Positions 53,601-61,453 are shown, counted from the stretch's first letter. The stretch is DNA of 64,000 bases from Bacteroidetes bacterium HGW-Bacteroidetes-16 (GCA_002840975.1 PHDN01000002.1:186001-250000), one strand, 5' to 3'. Notes: generated by a model not told the origin, from the sequence alone. Program-made: numbers and translations.

Positions 53601-53706
53601 CAACCAGGTGACAACCACCGGGGAAAAAGACGAAAATTACCTGAAGAACATTGAACAGGAGGTAGAGGAAATATTTAAGGTAATCAGGGAGCAAAAAGAG
53701 TATTGA
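50611..53706 (+). CDS. hsdR: type I restriction endonuclease HsdR
   Basis: The motor/nuclease subunit, about 1031 residues. N-terminal PD-(D/E)xK nuclease: TKRPDIVVYINGIAVAVLEL with KRS (near residue 135). Helicase motifs: Walker A WHTQGSGKSIVM (near 275), DECH box LFVDECHRTQSGK (near 384), motif III FTGTPLLKQD, and ICRVNRLDGEDKSFGYIVDY for motif VI. The start is ATG 50611; an upstream TTG frame (50581) is less likely. It ends overlapping the metallopeptidase gene. Confidence 0.95.
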   Translation: MDTVDQIERLTQNRVVKLFVDELKYTYLGYWEERENNSNIEKEFLETYLRRKGYTPIQINRAIYELKTAASIFSDNLYTTNKNVYHLLRYGVQVKAEAGEKYETVQLIDWNHFGENDFAIAEEVTITGNHTKRPDIVVYINGIAVAVLELKRSIVSINEGIRQNIVNQQEEFIQPFFSTIQILLAGNNTEGLRYGTIGTPEKYFLRWKEDEEDMSRNLLDKYLLKMFNKERFIDLLYNFVLFDAGVKKLPRVHQYFGIKAAQDFINRYEGGIIWHTQGSGKSIVMVLLAKWILENNPKARVVILTDRDELDKQIEGVFKDADEKIYRTHSGHDLMHQLSQASPRLICTLIHKFGKRDVENFNQFIKELESQPAMAVGELFLFVDECHRTQSGKLHRTMKAMLPNAVFIGFTGTPLLKQDKQTSLEVFGKYIHTYKFNEGVQDKVILDLIYEARDIDQRLTSQKKVDEWFEAKTKGLNDFQRFELKKKWGTMQAILSSRSRMNKVVSDIILDFSTKARLNSEKGNAILIASSIYEACRYYKLFQSTELKGKCGIVTSYNPATSDITTEDTGANTETEKEFMYHLYKNLLKGKSTEQYEDWAKHQFRDYPANMKLLVVVSKLLTGFDAPSCTYLYIDKSMQDHGLFQAICRVNRLDGEDKSFGYIVDYKDLFKKVEDAVAVYTSELDYDTFEARDIDILLQDRLKAGKERLDNALEEIALLCEPIIPPRDIMANIRYFCGNPEIPDDLKAREPQRTALYKKTVALIRAYANIADEMEEAGYTVMEIESIKKELNYYLLLREVIRKASNEVLDLKTYEADMRHLIDTYIQADESEVISPFGDMSLLDIIEKVGLAEAIESLEKGVKKNQEAVAETIENNVRSKIIKEHLLDPAFFEEMSKLLTTVIKERKANALSYKEYLDKIAAIIDQVNKGQNPGTPETIKTPAQRALYNNLGKDENLAIQVDYSVREVKRDGWRGHLAKEREIKAGIYNTLKVYKENNQVTTTGEKDENYLKNIEQEVEEIFKVIREQKEY

Positions 53707-54419
53707 TGCAGAAAATTGAGCTGGGAAATATTGCCATTGAGGTTGAATTCAAGGCGATAAAGAACATTCACCTGAGTGTTTACCCTCCGGTGGGCAGGGT
53801 TAAGATTGCAGCACCGGAACACATGGATATAGATACAATCCGGGTATTTGCCTTGACGAAGCTGCAATGGATAAAAAAACAGCAGAAGATCTTCTTAGAG
53901 CAGTTAAGAGAAACCCCAAGAGAGTTTCTGACCAAAGAGAGCCACTATTATCAGGGGAAGCGCTATCTGTTGAAGGTAATAGAGTGGAATGCAAGCCCCC
54001 GGGTTGTGATCAAGCACCATGAAATAGACCTGTACATCAGGCCCGAATCAACCCAGGAGAAGCGAAAAGAAGTTATTGAAGAATGGTATAGATCAGAGCT
54101 AAAGCTGCTTGTACCTGTACTCATTGATAAATGGGAAAAGAAACTCAAGGTACAGTGCAACGAATTTAGAATAAAGAAAATGCGTACCAAGTGGGGTAGC
54201 TGTAACACTGAAGCCAAGCGTATCTGGATTAATCTGGAGCTTGCAAAGAAGCCCCTGGAGTGCCTTGAATACATCGTGGTTCACGAGCTTGTGCATTTAA
54301 TAGAAAGAGGCCACAACGAACGCTTTGTGGCCCTCATGGATGAGCACCTGCCCAAATGGAGGTTCTATCGTGAAGAGTTAAATAGCCTGCCGTTTGGACA
54401 TGTGGATTGGAGGTATTGA
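53706..54419 (+). CDS. YgjP-like zinc metallopeptidase (M48/SprT-type)
   Basis: A protein of about 237 residues with the catalytic motif VVHELVHLIERGHNERF (HExxH plus downstream His) and the preceding RTKWGSCNTEAKRIWINLEL typical of the YgjP/DUF45 family. The start ATG overlaps the hsdR stop (TGATG). Genes of this family are often found next to hsdR; a role in turnover or control of the restriction complex is inferred, not shown. Confidence 0.9.
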   Translation: MQKIELGNIAIEVEFKAIKNIHLSVYPPVGRVKIAAPEHMDIDTIRVFALTKLQWIKKQQKIFLEQLRETPREFLTKESHYYQGKRYLLKVIEWNASPRVVIKHHEIDLYIRPESTQEKRKEVIEEWYRSELKLLVPVLIDKWEKKLKVQCNEFRIKKMRTKWGSCNTEAKRIWINLELAKKPLECLEYIVVHELVHLIERGHNERFVALMDEHLPKWRFYREELNSLPFGHVDWRY

Positions 54420-54759
54420 GGAGAAAAAGCATTAATGTGATTAACCAATAATATTGAACAAATACTTTAACTGAAAACCGATGCAAGAGAGACTTGAAAA
54501 ATTACTTAATGAACAGTTGGATTTTTTACGGCTGTTATGTGCCTCTTTCGATAAAAGGCATCTCCATGTATAACCTGGACAATAGTACTCCATTCCAATA
54601 AAGTTTTTATCCCCAATGTCAATGCAATACGACTTTCACTTAATTTTACCGTACAAAAAACTCTACTTACCGCTTACGTTAAAATAATTAGCTGTTTTTG
54701 CGATTTTAAACGATTTGAAATGGAATAATTTATAGTCGAATAACAAAATACTTAACATC
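54420..54759. other. 340-base gap between the RM operon and the FISUMP gene
   Basis: A 30-codon frame at 54481-54573 (MQERLEKLLNEQLDFLRLL) may be the remnant of a truncated gene. No other feature is supported. Confidence 0.3.
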
Positions 54760-55422
54760 ATGAAGACAAAAACAACACTTGCCACATTAATTACCATGCT
54801 GATTGTAACAGCCTTAACCTTTCAATCGTGTAAAAAGGATCCTAACTCCCCGAATGTCACATTTACCGACTCTCGTGATGGACAAACATACAATACTGTA
54901 GTGATTGGAGATCAAACATGGATGGCCGAAAACTTAAACTTTGATTTGCCCGGTCAGTCTTATACTTATGACGACACAAGTGCTACAAGTGATATTTATG
55001 GAAGACTTTATGATCATTCTGCTGCCGTTTATGCCTGCCCAAGTGGTTGGCATTTACCAAGTGATGATGAATGGAAAACCCTGGAAATGGCTTTGGGTAT
55101 GAGCCAAAGCGATGCAGACCGTATTGCTTACAGAGGTACCGATGAAGGAGGTAAAATGAAAGAAATGGGTACATCTACTTGGGCTGCTCCTAATACAGGA
55201 GCGACTAACAGTAGTGGTTTTAATGCCCTTCCTGCAGGTGTACGCTACGCTAACACATATATGGGCCTGGGTAAACACACTACATGGTGGTTGAGTACAG
55301 ATGCTGATTATTATATAGAAAATTATTATTACAGTAGGCATCTTTCATACGATAAGGCTCAAATATACCGACACTATGCTAACGGTTCGGATGGTTATAG
55401 TGTCCGTTGTATAAAGGATTAA
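54760..55422 (+). CDS. FISUMP-domain lipoprotein
   Basis: A 220-residue surface protein. The signal peptide ends in the lipobox LTFQSC (Cys23). The domain follows the Fibrobacter succinogenes major paralogous pattern: DGQTYNTVVIGDQTWMAENL, then YGRLYDHSAAVYACPSGWHL and PSDDEWKTLE, and the closing GYSVRCIKD. Such proteins are common in Bacteroidota and Fibrobacterota, with unknown function. It is an unexpected cargo gene among defence genes. Confidence 0.88.
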   Translation: MKTKTTLATLITMLIVTALTFQSCKKDPNSPNVTFTDSRDGQTYNTVVIGDQTWMAENLNFDLPGQSYTYDDTSATSDIYGRLYDHSAAVYACPSGWHLPSDDEWKTLEMALGMSQSDADRIAYRGTDEGGKMKEMGTSTWAAPNTGATNSSGFNALPAGVRYANTYMGLGKHTTWWLSTDADYYIENYYYSRHLSYDKAQIYRHYANGSDGYSVRCIKD

Positions 55423-55670
55423 TAGTATAGCAGTATTCAATGCTTAATTTCTTTCCCTTACACTTAGAGTATATCAGCCCAAGTGTTTCCATATCCTGTA
55501 TAACCGCAGGTCAGCTTTTTTCTGTTGACATGACGGGGAGGGATTAGGGATTGTTGAGCTATCTTTATCTGGCTTGAAAAATCAGGGGCAGGGCCTAATA
55601 AAATCAATCAGATCGAGTTTGGTGGGTGTGCAGTAAACACAGGTACTTGTTCAAGTAACCTATTTCAATT

Positions 55671-55769
55671 ATACGTAAAAGCATATAAACACCTAAATTA
55701 TCCATTATATATACGCAATTGCATATAATATTAACTATATTTGCAGTATTATATTTAATTGCATATAAT
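55671..55769 (+). promoter_or_regulatory. operators and -7 box of the second hipBST cassette
   Basis: Three related sites: ATACGTAAAAGCATATAAA (55671-55689), ATACGCAATTGCATATAAT (55711-55729) and ATTTAATTGCATATAAT (55753-55769). A -7 box TATATTTG (55736-55743) lies between the second and third. The arrangement parallels the first cassette, but the operator sequence is different, so the two HipB proteins should not cross-regulate. Confidence 0.7.
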
Positions 55770-55992
55770 GAAGAGGATATCACAATTTGTAAAAAATCGC
55801 CGTAAGGAGGCAAACCTTACCCAGGAAGAGTTTGCCCAACGAGCAGGCGTTGCTCTTACCGTTTTAAGAAAAATTGAACAGGGGAAAACCAACCTCAACA
55901 TGGATAAGGTAAACCTTGTGCTTAGTATGTTTGGACATGAATTGGCTGCAGTTAGCAGTAAAGAATTAAGAGACAAAAAAGATGAATCATGA
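55768..55992 (+). CDS. hipB: HipB-type HTH antitoxin/repressor (second cassette)
   Basis: A 74-residue XRE-type protein (LTQEEFAQRAGVALTVLRKIEQGK). The start is ATG 55768, inside the last operator copy; an upstream TTG at 55759 is less likely. It overlaps the next gene by ATGA. It shares the fold and size of the first HipB but the recognition helix differs, in line with the different operators. Confidence 0.85.
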   Translation: MKRISQFVKNRRKEANLTQEEFAQRAGVALTVLRKIEQGKTNLNMDKVNLVLSMFGHELAAVSSKELRDKKDES

Positions 55993-56321
55993 GAAAAGCG
56001 CTAATATATTATGGCGATGCAGTTGCAGGTACTTTAACTGAAACTGACGATGGAGATTATGTTTTCAGCTATAGTGATGAATATATCAAAGCCTGGCCCA
56101 ATCAACCCATTACACTTACAATGCCGGTTACTAACAAAGAGTTTAAGGACAACCGTTTATTTGCCTTCTTTGAAGGATTAATCCCCGAAGGCTGGCTACT
56201 GGAGGTAGCTACTATAAATTGGAAGATTAACCCCAACGACAGAATGGGACTATTACTGGCATGCTGCAAAAACTGCATCGGGGCAGTTAGTGTAATTCCA
56301 ATACTTGAAGATTATGAATAA
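55989..56321 (+). CDS. hipS: HipA N-subdomain-like protein (HipS type, second cassette)
   Basis: A 110-residue protein with the same signature as the first cassette: FFEGLIPEGWLLEVATINWK and DRMGLLLACCKNCIGAVSV. It probably acts as the antitoxin of the kinase encoded next. The gene overlaps hipB by 4 bases and the kinase gene by 8, keeping the three in one coupled operon. Confidence 0.8.
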   Translation: MRKALIYYGDAVAGTLTETDDGDYVFSYSDEYIKAWPNQPITLTMPVTNKEFKDNRLFAFFEGLIPEGWLLEVATINWKINPNDRMGLLLACCKNCIGAVSVIPILEDYE

Positions 56322-57252
56322 TAGATGTTTATATTGCTACAAAGAACTTAATGATGGTCTTGATTTTCATCGCAATTGTAGCATGGAGTTTTTTGGTACG
56401 AAAGAAGTCCCCGAGCTACCCTATTCTTTGGATCAGATGTCGGAGCTTGCAAAAAACGTAGTGGAACGCAGCGTTTCAGTACCTGGTGTTCAGGCAAAAT
56501 TATCATTGTCGTTGATAAAAGAAGCACAGCGAAAAAACAACAGGTTAACTGTAGTTGGGGCATTGGGTGGAAATTATATATTCAAACCTCCGAATAATGA
56601 TTATCCAGAGATGCCACAAAATGAACATGCCACTATGCGATTAGCCGAAGCTATGGGGTTAAAAGTTGTTCCATCAAGTTTAATCAGGCTACAATCGGGT
56701 GAACTATCGTATATAACCAAACGGATAGACCGAACCCCGGAAGGCGTTAAAATTCATATGCTTGATATGTTCCAACTTACTGAAGCCTACGATAAATATA
56801 AAAGTTCGATGGAGAAGATTGGGAAGGCAATATCCAAGTATTCTGACAATACATTGTTGGACTTACTTTACTTCTTTGAATTGACAATATTTAGCTTTCT
56901 TACAGGCAACAATGATATGCATCTTAAAAATTTCTCCTTAATAAATTCAAGTTTTGGATGGATACTATCACCGGCTTATGATTTGCTTAATGTGTCAGTA
57001 CTTAACCCTAAAGATAAAGAAGAACTTGCTTTGCCTATTGATGGTAAAAAGAATAAGTTGAAACGGATGCATTTTGAATTATTTGGCAGTTCGTTAGGGC
57101 TGAATTCTAAACAAATATCTGGTGTATTTAATCGATACCAGGAACACTCACCTATTGTTGAAAGTATTATTGATCAATCTTTTCTTTCGATTGAAATGAA
57201 GTCAAAATACCTGAAACTTTTCCATGATCGTCATGCGGTTCTGTTTTTATAA
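56314..57252 (+). CDS. hipT: HipA/HipT-type kinase toxin (second cassette)
   Basis: A 312-residue kinase related to the first cassette's toxin. SVSVPGVQAKLSLSL (near residue 45) is the loop with candidate autophosphorylated serines, GNNDMHLKNFSL (near 203) the catalytic loop and SPAYDLLNVS (near 222) the metal site. The N-terminal CLYCYKELNDGLDFHRNC pattern matches the possible zinc site of the other copy. The start is ATG 56314; an upstream TTG (56305) is less likely. Confidence 0.85.
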   Translation: MNNRCLYCYKELNDGLDFHRNCSMEFFGTKEVPELPYSLDQMSELAKNVVERSVSVPGVQAKLSLSLIKEAQRKNNRLTVVGALGGNYIFKPPNNDYPEMPQNEHATMRLAEAMGLKVVPSSLIRLQSGELSYITKRIDRTPEGVKIHMLDMFQLTEAYDKYKSSMEKIGKAISKYSDNTLLDLLYFFELTIFSFLTGNNDMHLKNFSLINSSFGWILSPAYDLLNVSVLNPKDKEELALPIDGKKNKLKRMHFELFGSSLGLNSKQISGVFNRYQEHSPIVESIIDQSFLSIEMKSKYLKLFHDRHAVLFL

Positions 57253-57339
57253 CGGGTATCATGACTGCCTTATACGATCGTAGGACAGATAACAACACCG
57301 GGTTACTGTATTATGATGATGTTTATTCTGCATGACTTA

Positions 57340-57657
57340 TTAGTGTTTTACGGAAGCATTCCCCAGAAAGGATAAATGTTGCTGTAATCGCTGGACAGTT
57401 TCTTTGATGGGTTATGCCCGTATTTGTACCAGATCAATATCTTCTGAATACCGAGTTTGAGGATTTAGATAGCGCTTGTGTAAGGCTGTACCACTTCTAA
57501 AAGCAAAGCATTTAGCCAGTAAATTATCAGAGAATATTTCAACCAGTGCAAGGCAAATAATCAGATCTTGTTCTACTTTTTCCTGAGGGTATATTTTTGC
57601 GAAAAGTAGTGATTTTCGATACTTATCGCAAAATATTACTTCTTTTTCTGCAATGAT
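57340..57657 (-). pseudogene. AbiEii-type nucleotidyltransferase, truncated and interrupted
   Basis: The minus strand encodes KVEQDLIICLALVEIFSDNL, then FRSGTALHKRYLNPQTRYSE and DIDLVQIRA, the N-terminal nucleotidyltransferase core of AbiEii/AbiGii toxins with the GGT-like (SGT) and EDIDL motifs. A TAA at 57412-57414 interrupts the frame, after which PIKETVQRLQQHLSFLGN continues in frame to a stop at 57340-57342. No ATG starts it and the C-terminal two thirds are missing. The AbiEi partner is absent. Confidence 0.72.
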
Positions 57658-57764
57658 TTAAAGAAAACATTCATGATAAAAATAGATTTTCTTGAAACAT
57701 AGTCGAAATACATATATTCTCAGGAAACCTTTACACTGATTTGTTTTAAATCGACCGTCTTTCC

Positions 57765-57808
57765 ATCACTTCGTCACTATTCTCATTGGGGTTTTGTGAC
57801 GAAGTGAT
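57765..57808. repeat. inverted repeat IR2 at the right cargo boundary of element B
   Basis: ATCACTTCGTCAC (57765-57777) and GTGACGAAGTGAT (57796-57808), 18 bases apart, followed by GATTGTGACGAT. The arms equal those of IR1 at 38128-38182. The extra TGACGA half copy is on the right here and on the left in IR1, so the two sites are in opposite orientation. It lies 22 bases after the primase stop codon. Confidence 0.72.
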
Positions 57809-57830
57809 GATTGTGACGATAATAAATAAG

Positions 57831-59282
57831 TTATTCTAAACTCTTTAGTGTGATCCGGATATTGTTTAGTGTCTCTGGCAGAGTAATATTCAGCATTTGC
57901 CCCTGGTTGGATTTTCTGGAATAAAACTCAAGATGATTCAATCTCTTTTTAAAAGTTTTATTACCCACAGGGCGATACAGATTGTCATGGCAATATCCTT
58001 TATATTCATCAAATAGCTGCTTGAGAGGAGTCCAGACTTCCGTGGTGGCAATGTAGCCAGTCTCTTCAATAAAAGTATGTACAGTATCAGCTTCCTGTCT
58101 AAATCGACTGATTATTTCATTAACCTTTTCGCTGTGAGTGAACTTTTGTTGAGCAATAATTCTATCCAGACCTTTCAACGCCCAGTTTAAAACTCCGGGT
58201 AATTCACTGCTGACAATCTTCTGAGCTAATGATTTATCCTGTTCTTCCTCTGGAATTGTAATATCGAAAGGAATAATTAGAAAGCGTCTGAAAAACGCAT
58301 TGTTATGCTCAACATCTTTTGGGAGTTCATTGGTATTGAATATAAAGCGTGCATAGTTCTCCATTAATAGAGGCTTCCCATAGGGTAATCTGGCTTCGAC
58401 GGGTTCTCCTGACACCAATTGTTTAAATACTGTAGTATCCATGTTAGGACTTATTTCACTTGCATAATTAACCAGTTTGTCCCCAATCATCGCTCGATAA
58501 TAGCCATTTATGTCAGTCAGCTTACTCATAGAATAAGTGGAGATATTTTCTCTTCCCAATAGCCCATTGATGATATCGAAAAAGGTACTTTTTCCATTGG
58601 CCCCTTCTCCAACAAGGAGCAAGACCTTTTCTAATTTCATCTCAGAGTTTGGAATAAATAAATATCCAATATATTCTGAAAGGATGTCCTGCATTTTTTC
58701 ATCAGGAAGAACTCTGTCAAGGAATTTAGTAAATGCCTGGGCTGTTGCATTCTCAGTATAAGAGAACGGAAGCTGATAAGTAATAAAGTCTTTTGAGTCA
58801 AATGCTTTCAGATGAGCTCCAGTTGATTTTATCACAAGGGTTCCGTTAAGTAGATTGATAAAGATTTCTTTTCTTCCGAAGATTGGCAATTGTTGTATGG
58901 CAATGGATTCAAACTGTTTTATTAGGCTGCTTCTGAATTCATGATGACGGGTTTCGTTTTCATCTATTCCCATTTTACAGGCAGCCTCTCCAAGAAGACT
59001 GTGCAGCTTTTCTTCCAGATGGATCCAATAAGATCCATTAAATAAGTAGGGTTGATTATTGTGTTGACATAAGCCGTAGTTTGATTTCTTTGCGATTTCT
59101 ATCACATTGTCTACGACGAGCACAATTTTTTGACGTTTTAAAATCTGCTGTTCATCGGACAGGCCTAAAGATTTGTGCATATCAAGTGGACTAACCTGAG
59201 ACAAAAGTTTATTGAATATATCTCTGGTTGAGTTCACCTTTTGAGATGATGTGGGTATTAATATCGTGGTATTATTTTCCAT
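57831..59282 (-). CDS. phage/plasmid primase-helicase, P4 family (D5_N)
   Basis: A 483-residue protein. A D5_N-like region (GYLFIPNSEMKLEKVLLL) precedes a superfamily 3 helicase: Walker A VGEGANGKSTFFDIINGLLG (near residue 227), then LVNYASEISP and SGEPVEARLPYGKP, and the FNTNELPKDVEHNNAFFRR sensor region. It should replicate element B after excision. It is the 3' gene of the minus-strand right core and is preceded by two HTH genes. Confidence 0.88.
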   Translation of the reverse strand: MENNTTILIPTSSQKVNSTRDIFNKLLSQVSPLDMHKSLGLSDEQQILKRQKIVLVVDNVIEIAKKSNYGLCQHNNQPYLFNGSYWIHLEEKLHSLLGEAACKMGIDENETRHHEFRSSLIKQFESIAIQQLPIFGRKEIFINLLNGTLVIKSTGAHLKAFDSKDFITYQLPFSYTENATAQAFTKFLDRVLPDEKMQDILSEYIGYLFIPNSEMKLEKVLLLVGEGANGKSTFFDIINGLLGRENISTYSMSKLTDINGYYRAMIGDKLVNYASEISPNMDTTVFKQLVSGEPVEARLPYGKPLLMENYARFIFNTNELPKDVEHNNAFFRRFLIIPFDITIPEEEQDKSLAQKIVSSELPGVLNWALKGLDRIIAQQKFTHSEKVNEIISRFRQEADTVHTFIEETGYIATTEVWTPLKQLFDEYKGYCHDNLYRPVGNKTFKKRLNHLEFYSRKSNQGQMLNITLPETLNNIRITLKSLE

Positions 59283-59363
59283 TGTTTTAAATTTTTATTT
59301 TTTGATTAGGCCGGGGCAATCCCAATTGGGAGTTAAGCCCCGGCTTTGAATTATTTGGAATAG

Positions 59364-59927
59364 TTAAATTAGATCCATCACAGGCCTGTTAGAGTACGCG
59401 TCAAGCATGTTATGGATATCACTGACTTTATAGTATACCCTTCCTTGAAATTTTGAGAATGGAACTAATCCTTTTGACCTCCAAGTATGTGTAGTTCTGC
59501 GTGAAACCCCCATTTTATTTGCAAATTGAAGGTTGCTGATGTAATCATCATGCTGATAGATGCCATTCCTGTAGGTTTTTGTTAATGATGTAACGGAGTT
59601 ATTTGCCCGTTGGAATTTCCTGAATTTACTCACAGCTTGATTAAAAAGCACCATATTATCAGAAGAATAGTTAATTACATCCTTTCTCTCCGATAAATAT
59701 TCGATTGATTTAAGGGTATCAAAAATTACATTTGTACTTTTTCTGTTTAGATGGAAATCGCCCTGAAACCGAGTTCTTTTTACGGTCTCAGCATCAATCG
59801 TAATAACGATGTAGCTATTTTTTCCATTGAAATAGTAATAAGATGTGGATGTTGGCCTTTTCACGGTGCATCTCAACAAGGTTGATTTTTTGAAAAGCTG
59901 TTCAATCGTTTTTTTTAAATTTTTCAT
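59364..59927 (-). CDS. HTH protein with C-terminal MerR-like domain
   Basis: A 187-residue protein. The C-terminal part carries an excisionase/MerR-type HTH (NKMGVSRRTTHTWRSKGLVP then GRVYYKVSDIHNML). The N-terminal 120 residues are unrecognised. It lies between the primase gene and another HTH gene on the same strand, with 4 bases to the latter, and is probably a regulator or excision factor of element B. Confidence 0.7.
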   Translation of the reverse strand: MKNLKKTIEQLFKKSTLLRCTVKRPTSTSYYYFNGKNSYIVITIDAETVKRTRFQGDFHLNRKSTNVIFDTLKSIEYLSERKDVINYSSDNMVLFNQAVSKFRKFQRANNSVTSLTKTYRNGIYQHDDYISNLQFANKMGVSRRTTHTWRSKGLVPFSKFQGRVYYKVSDIHNMLDAYSNRPVMDLI

Positions 59928-59931
59928 TTTG

Positions 59932-60285
59932 TTAATTTTTAGAATTAAAAGTTAGTTGGTTTGTGCGTGTTTGGATTTCTTCTAAAGTGGAAATCTTGTT
60001 TTTCATCAACCAGGCTTCAACGTCAACACGTTTAAAAAAGATGAGTTTTCCTGATGGGCAATAATGAGGAATAGACCTGTTTGCAGTTCTTTTATACAAA
60101 TCACTTTTGCTAAGTCCAGTATGAATACTGACCTCTTCAAGGCTAAGCATCTCTTTGTTGAGCAGGGTTTTGCTTTTAAGGTCTGCTTTTACCTCTTTTA
60201 AGATTTCCCTCATTTCGCTGAGAGTTGCGTTTTGCTCGTTTTGGAGCTTTAGGACTTCAGAAATTAATTCATTAAAGGTGTTCAT
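59932..60285 (-). CDS. HTH excisionase-like protein
   Basis: A 117-residue protein with an N-terminal coiled coil (LKLQNEQNATLSEMREILKE) and an HTH_17-type domain (LSLEEVSIHTGLSKSDLYKR, then YCPSGKLIFFKRVDVEAWL). This is the common layout of DNA-binding proteins next to primases in Bacteroidota elements. It starts the minus-strand run HTH-HTH-primase. Confidence 0.78.
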   Translation of the reverse strand: MNTFNELISEVLKLQNEQNATLSEMREILKEVKADLKSKTLLNKEMLSLEEVSIHTGLSKSDLYKRTANRSIPHYCPSGKLIFFKRVDVEAWLMKNKISTLEEIQTRTNQLTFNSKN

Positions 60286-60671
60286 ATTATAATGTATAAC
60301 TTTGTATTAACCAATTAGAAGTATCCAAAGCTTGGTTATTCTCTCAGGATATTCTGGTGCAAAGAAATACCAAAGGGAACGCCTTTGTTAGTTGCGCAAC
60401 CTTGCGCAACCTCATTCTAAAGGATTGAAGTATAGATCAAAGGGAGGGAAAATAAAAAATGAAATTGATACTTTATGCTTGGTTTTTGTTCTGTTATACC
60501 TTAAACAATAAGGTATAACATCTATTTGTTGAAATACCGAAGCCTATCCAATTAGGTAAATGGATAGGCTTTGATTCTTCAAACTGAGGTAATCTAAGGA
60601 GATAAACTCAAAACAATGAAGCCAATGGAAGGGTGAAAGAGAAAATAGGCCTTAGCCCAGTGTATTTTAGT
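60286..60671. promoter_or_regulatory. structured gap of element B: palindromes and two perfect stem-loops
   Basis: GTTGCGCAAC (60391-60400) is a perfect palindrome and is followed by TTGCGCAA (60402-60409). GTTATACCTTA/TAAGGTATAAC (60493-60519) and AAGCCTATCCA/TGGATAGGCTT (60540-60571) are perfect 11-bp stems with 5- and 10-base loops. No gene is seen. The first probably are operators of the HTH-primase run; the stem-loops could be a terminator or an origin. Confidence 0.5.
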
Positions 60672-61376
60672 TTATAAATACTTTTGAGAGATCTTTGCTT
60701 TCAATTTGTCTAAGATGGTATTAACAGACTGGGCGGTGGCACGGTCAACATCCGTTGTCTTGTTTTTCAGACTACTCTCACTAATTGGCTTTGTCCCATC
60801 TTTTTTTGAAGTAAATGTACTTGTAATCATCTTAATAACAGATGTTTTAGTAATACCATTCGATTTGTCTGGTATTTGCAAGTAGTCAGTGTCTTCCGAT
60901 AATAGACTGAGGAACAAAGCCATCTCAGAAACGGTGAGTTTAGTCTTAATTTTCTGTTGTTGGTTAGCGTACTCATTTTCCAGCTTGGTAGTAAGTAGGT
61001 CTCTTACTATAATTAATTCTTTGCTACATAGCTCTATCTCTTGTTCGATCATGCTAAGGTGTGCTTCTTCAGAATTAATAGCATAGGCATCATAATCGTG
61101 CAAAATCATTTTTTCCTTTAAATTGGCTTTGAGCTTAATTCTGTCTTGAAGGAGAATGTTAATTTCAAGAAGAATAGCATTGATTTTAGTAATTGATTCG
61201 GCATAATCAGCGAAGATTACATCCTCTTTCAATTGATTCAGGTACTCATTATGAACCTGATTATATGGGTAAACTTCATTTGTATAAAAATGGTTACTAA
61301 ATTTGAATAGTCTTAGTTCAAGAGGGCCAAAGATTTCCTGAACGCTTTTTTTGTTTTGTTGAATAGAGTTGTTCAT
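60672..61376 (-). CDS. possible RteC-like regulator, 234 residues
   Basis: A helical protein starting MNNSIQQNKKSVQEIFGPLE. The C-terminal third (TKLTVSEMALFLSLLSEDTD, then ISESSLKNKTTDVDRAT) follows the pattern seen in RteC-type excision regulators of Bacteroides elements, but the resemblance is weak and the protein may be an unrelated element-end protein. It is the gene nearest the tRNA end of element B, with the arm-type repeat and tRNA terminator just beyond its start. Confidence 0.5.
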   Translation of the reverse strand: MNNSIQQNKKSVQEIFGPLELRLFKFSNHFYTNEVYPYNQVHNEYLNQLKEDVIFADYAESITKINAILLEINILLQDRIKLKANLKEKMILHDYDAYAINSEEAHLSMIEQEIELCSKELIIVRDLLTTKLENEYANQQQKIKTKLTVSEMALFLSLLSEDTDYLQIPDKSNGITKTSVIKMITSTFTSKKDGTKPISESSLKNKTTDVDRATAQSVNTILDKLKAKISQKYL

Positions 61377-61453
61377 AATGGTTGGTTTTTAATAAAGTTA
61401 AATGAGAATTTGTTCCTTAGGCTATTGTCAACCTAAAATAAATATTTAAAAAA

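Noticed and set aside
54481-54573. Small gene of 30 codons
   Set aside because: Protein-like sequence but too short, without promoter or known relatives; noted only as a possible remnant.
57253-57339. Short reading frame after hipT (MTALYDRR...)
   Set aside because: Two dozen codons without support, overlapping the edge of the AbiEii remnant.
57765-57808. Intrinsic terminator of the primase gene
   Set aside because: No T-run follows the stem on the minus strand, and the same sequence recurs at the opposite cargo edge.
18343-61376. Conjugative or mobilisable transposon
   Set aside because: No relaxase, coupling protein or tra genes are recognisable in either element; an oriT for mobilisation in trans cannot be excluded.
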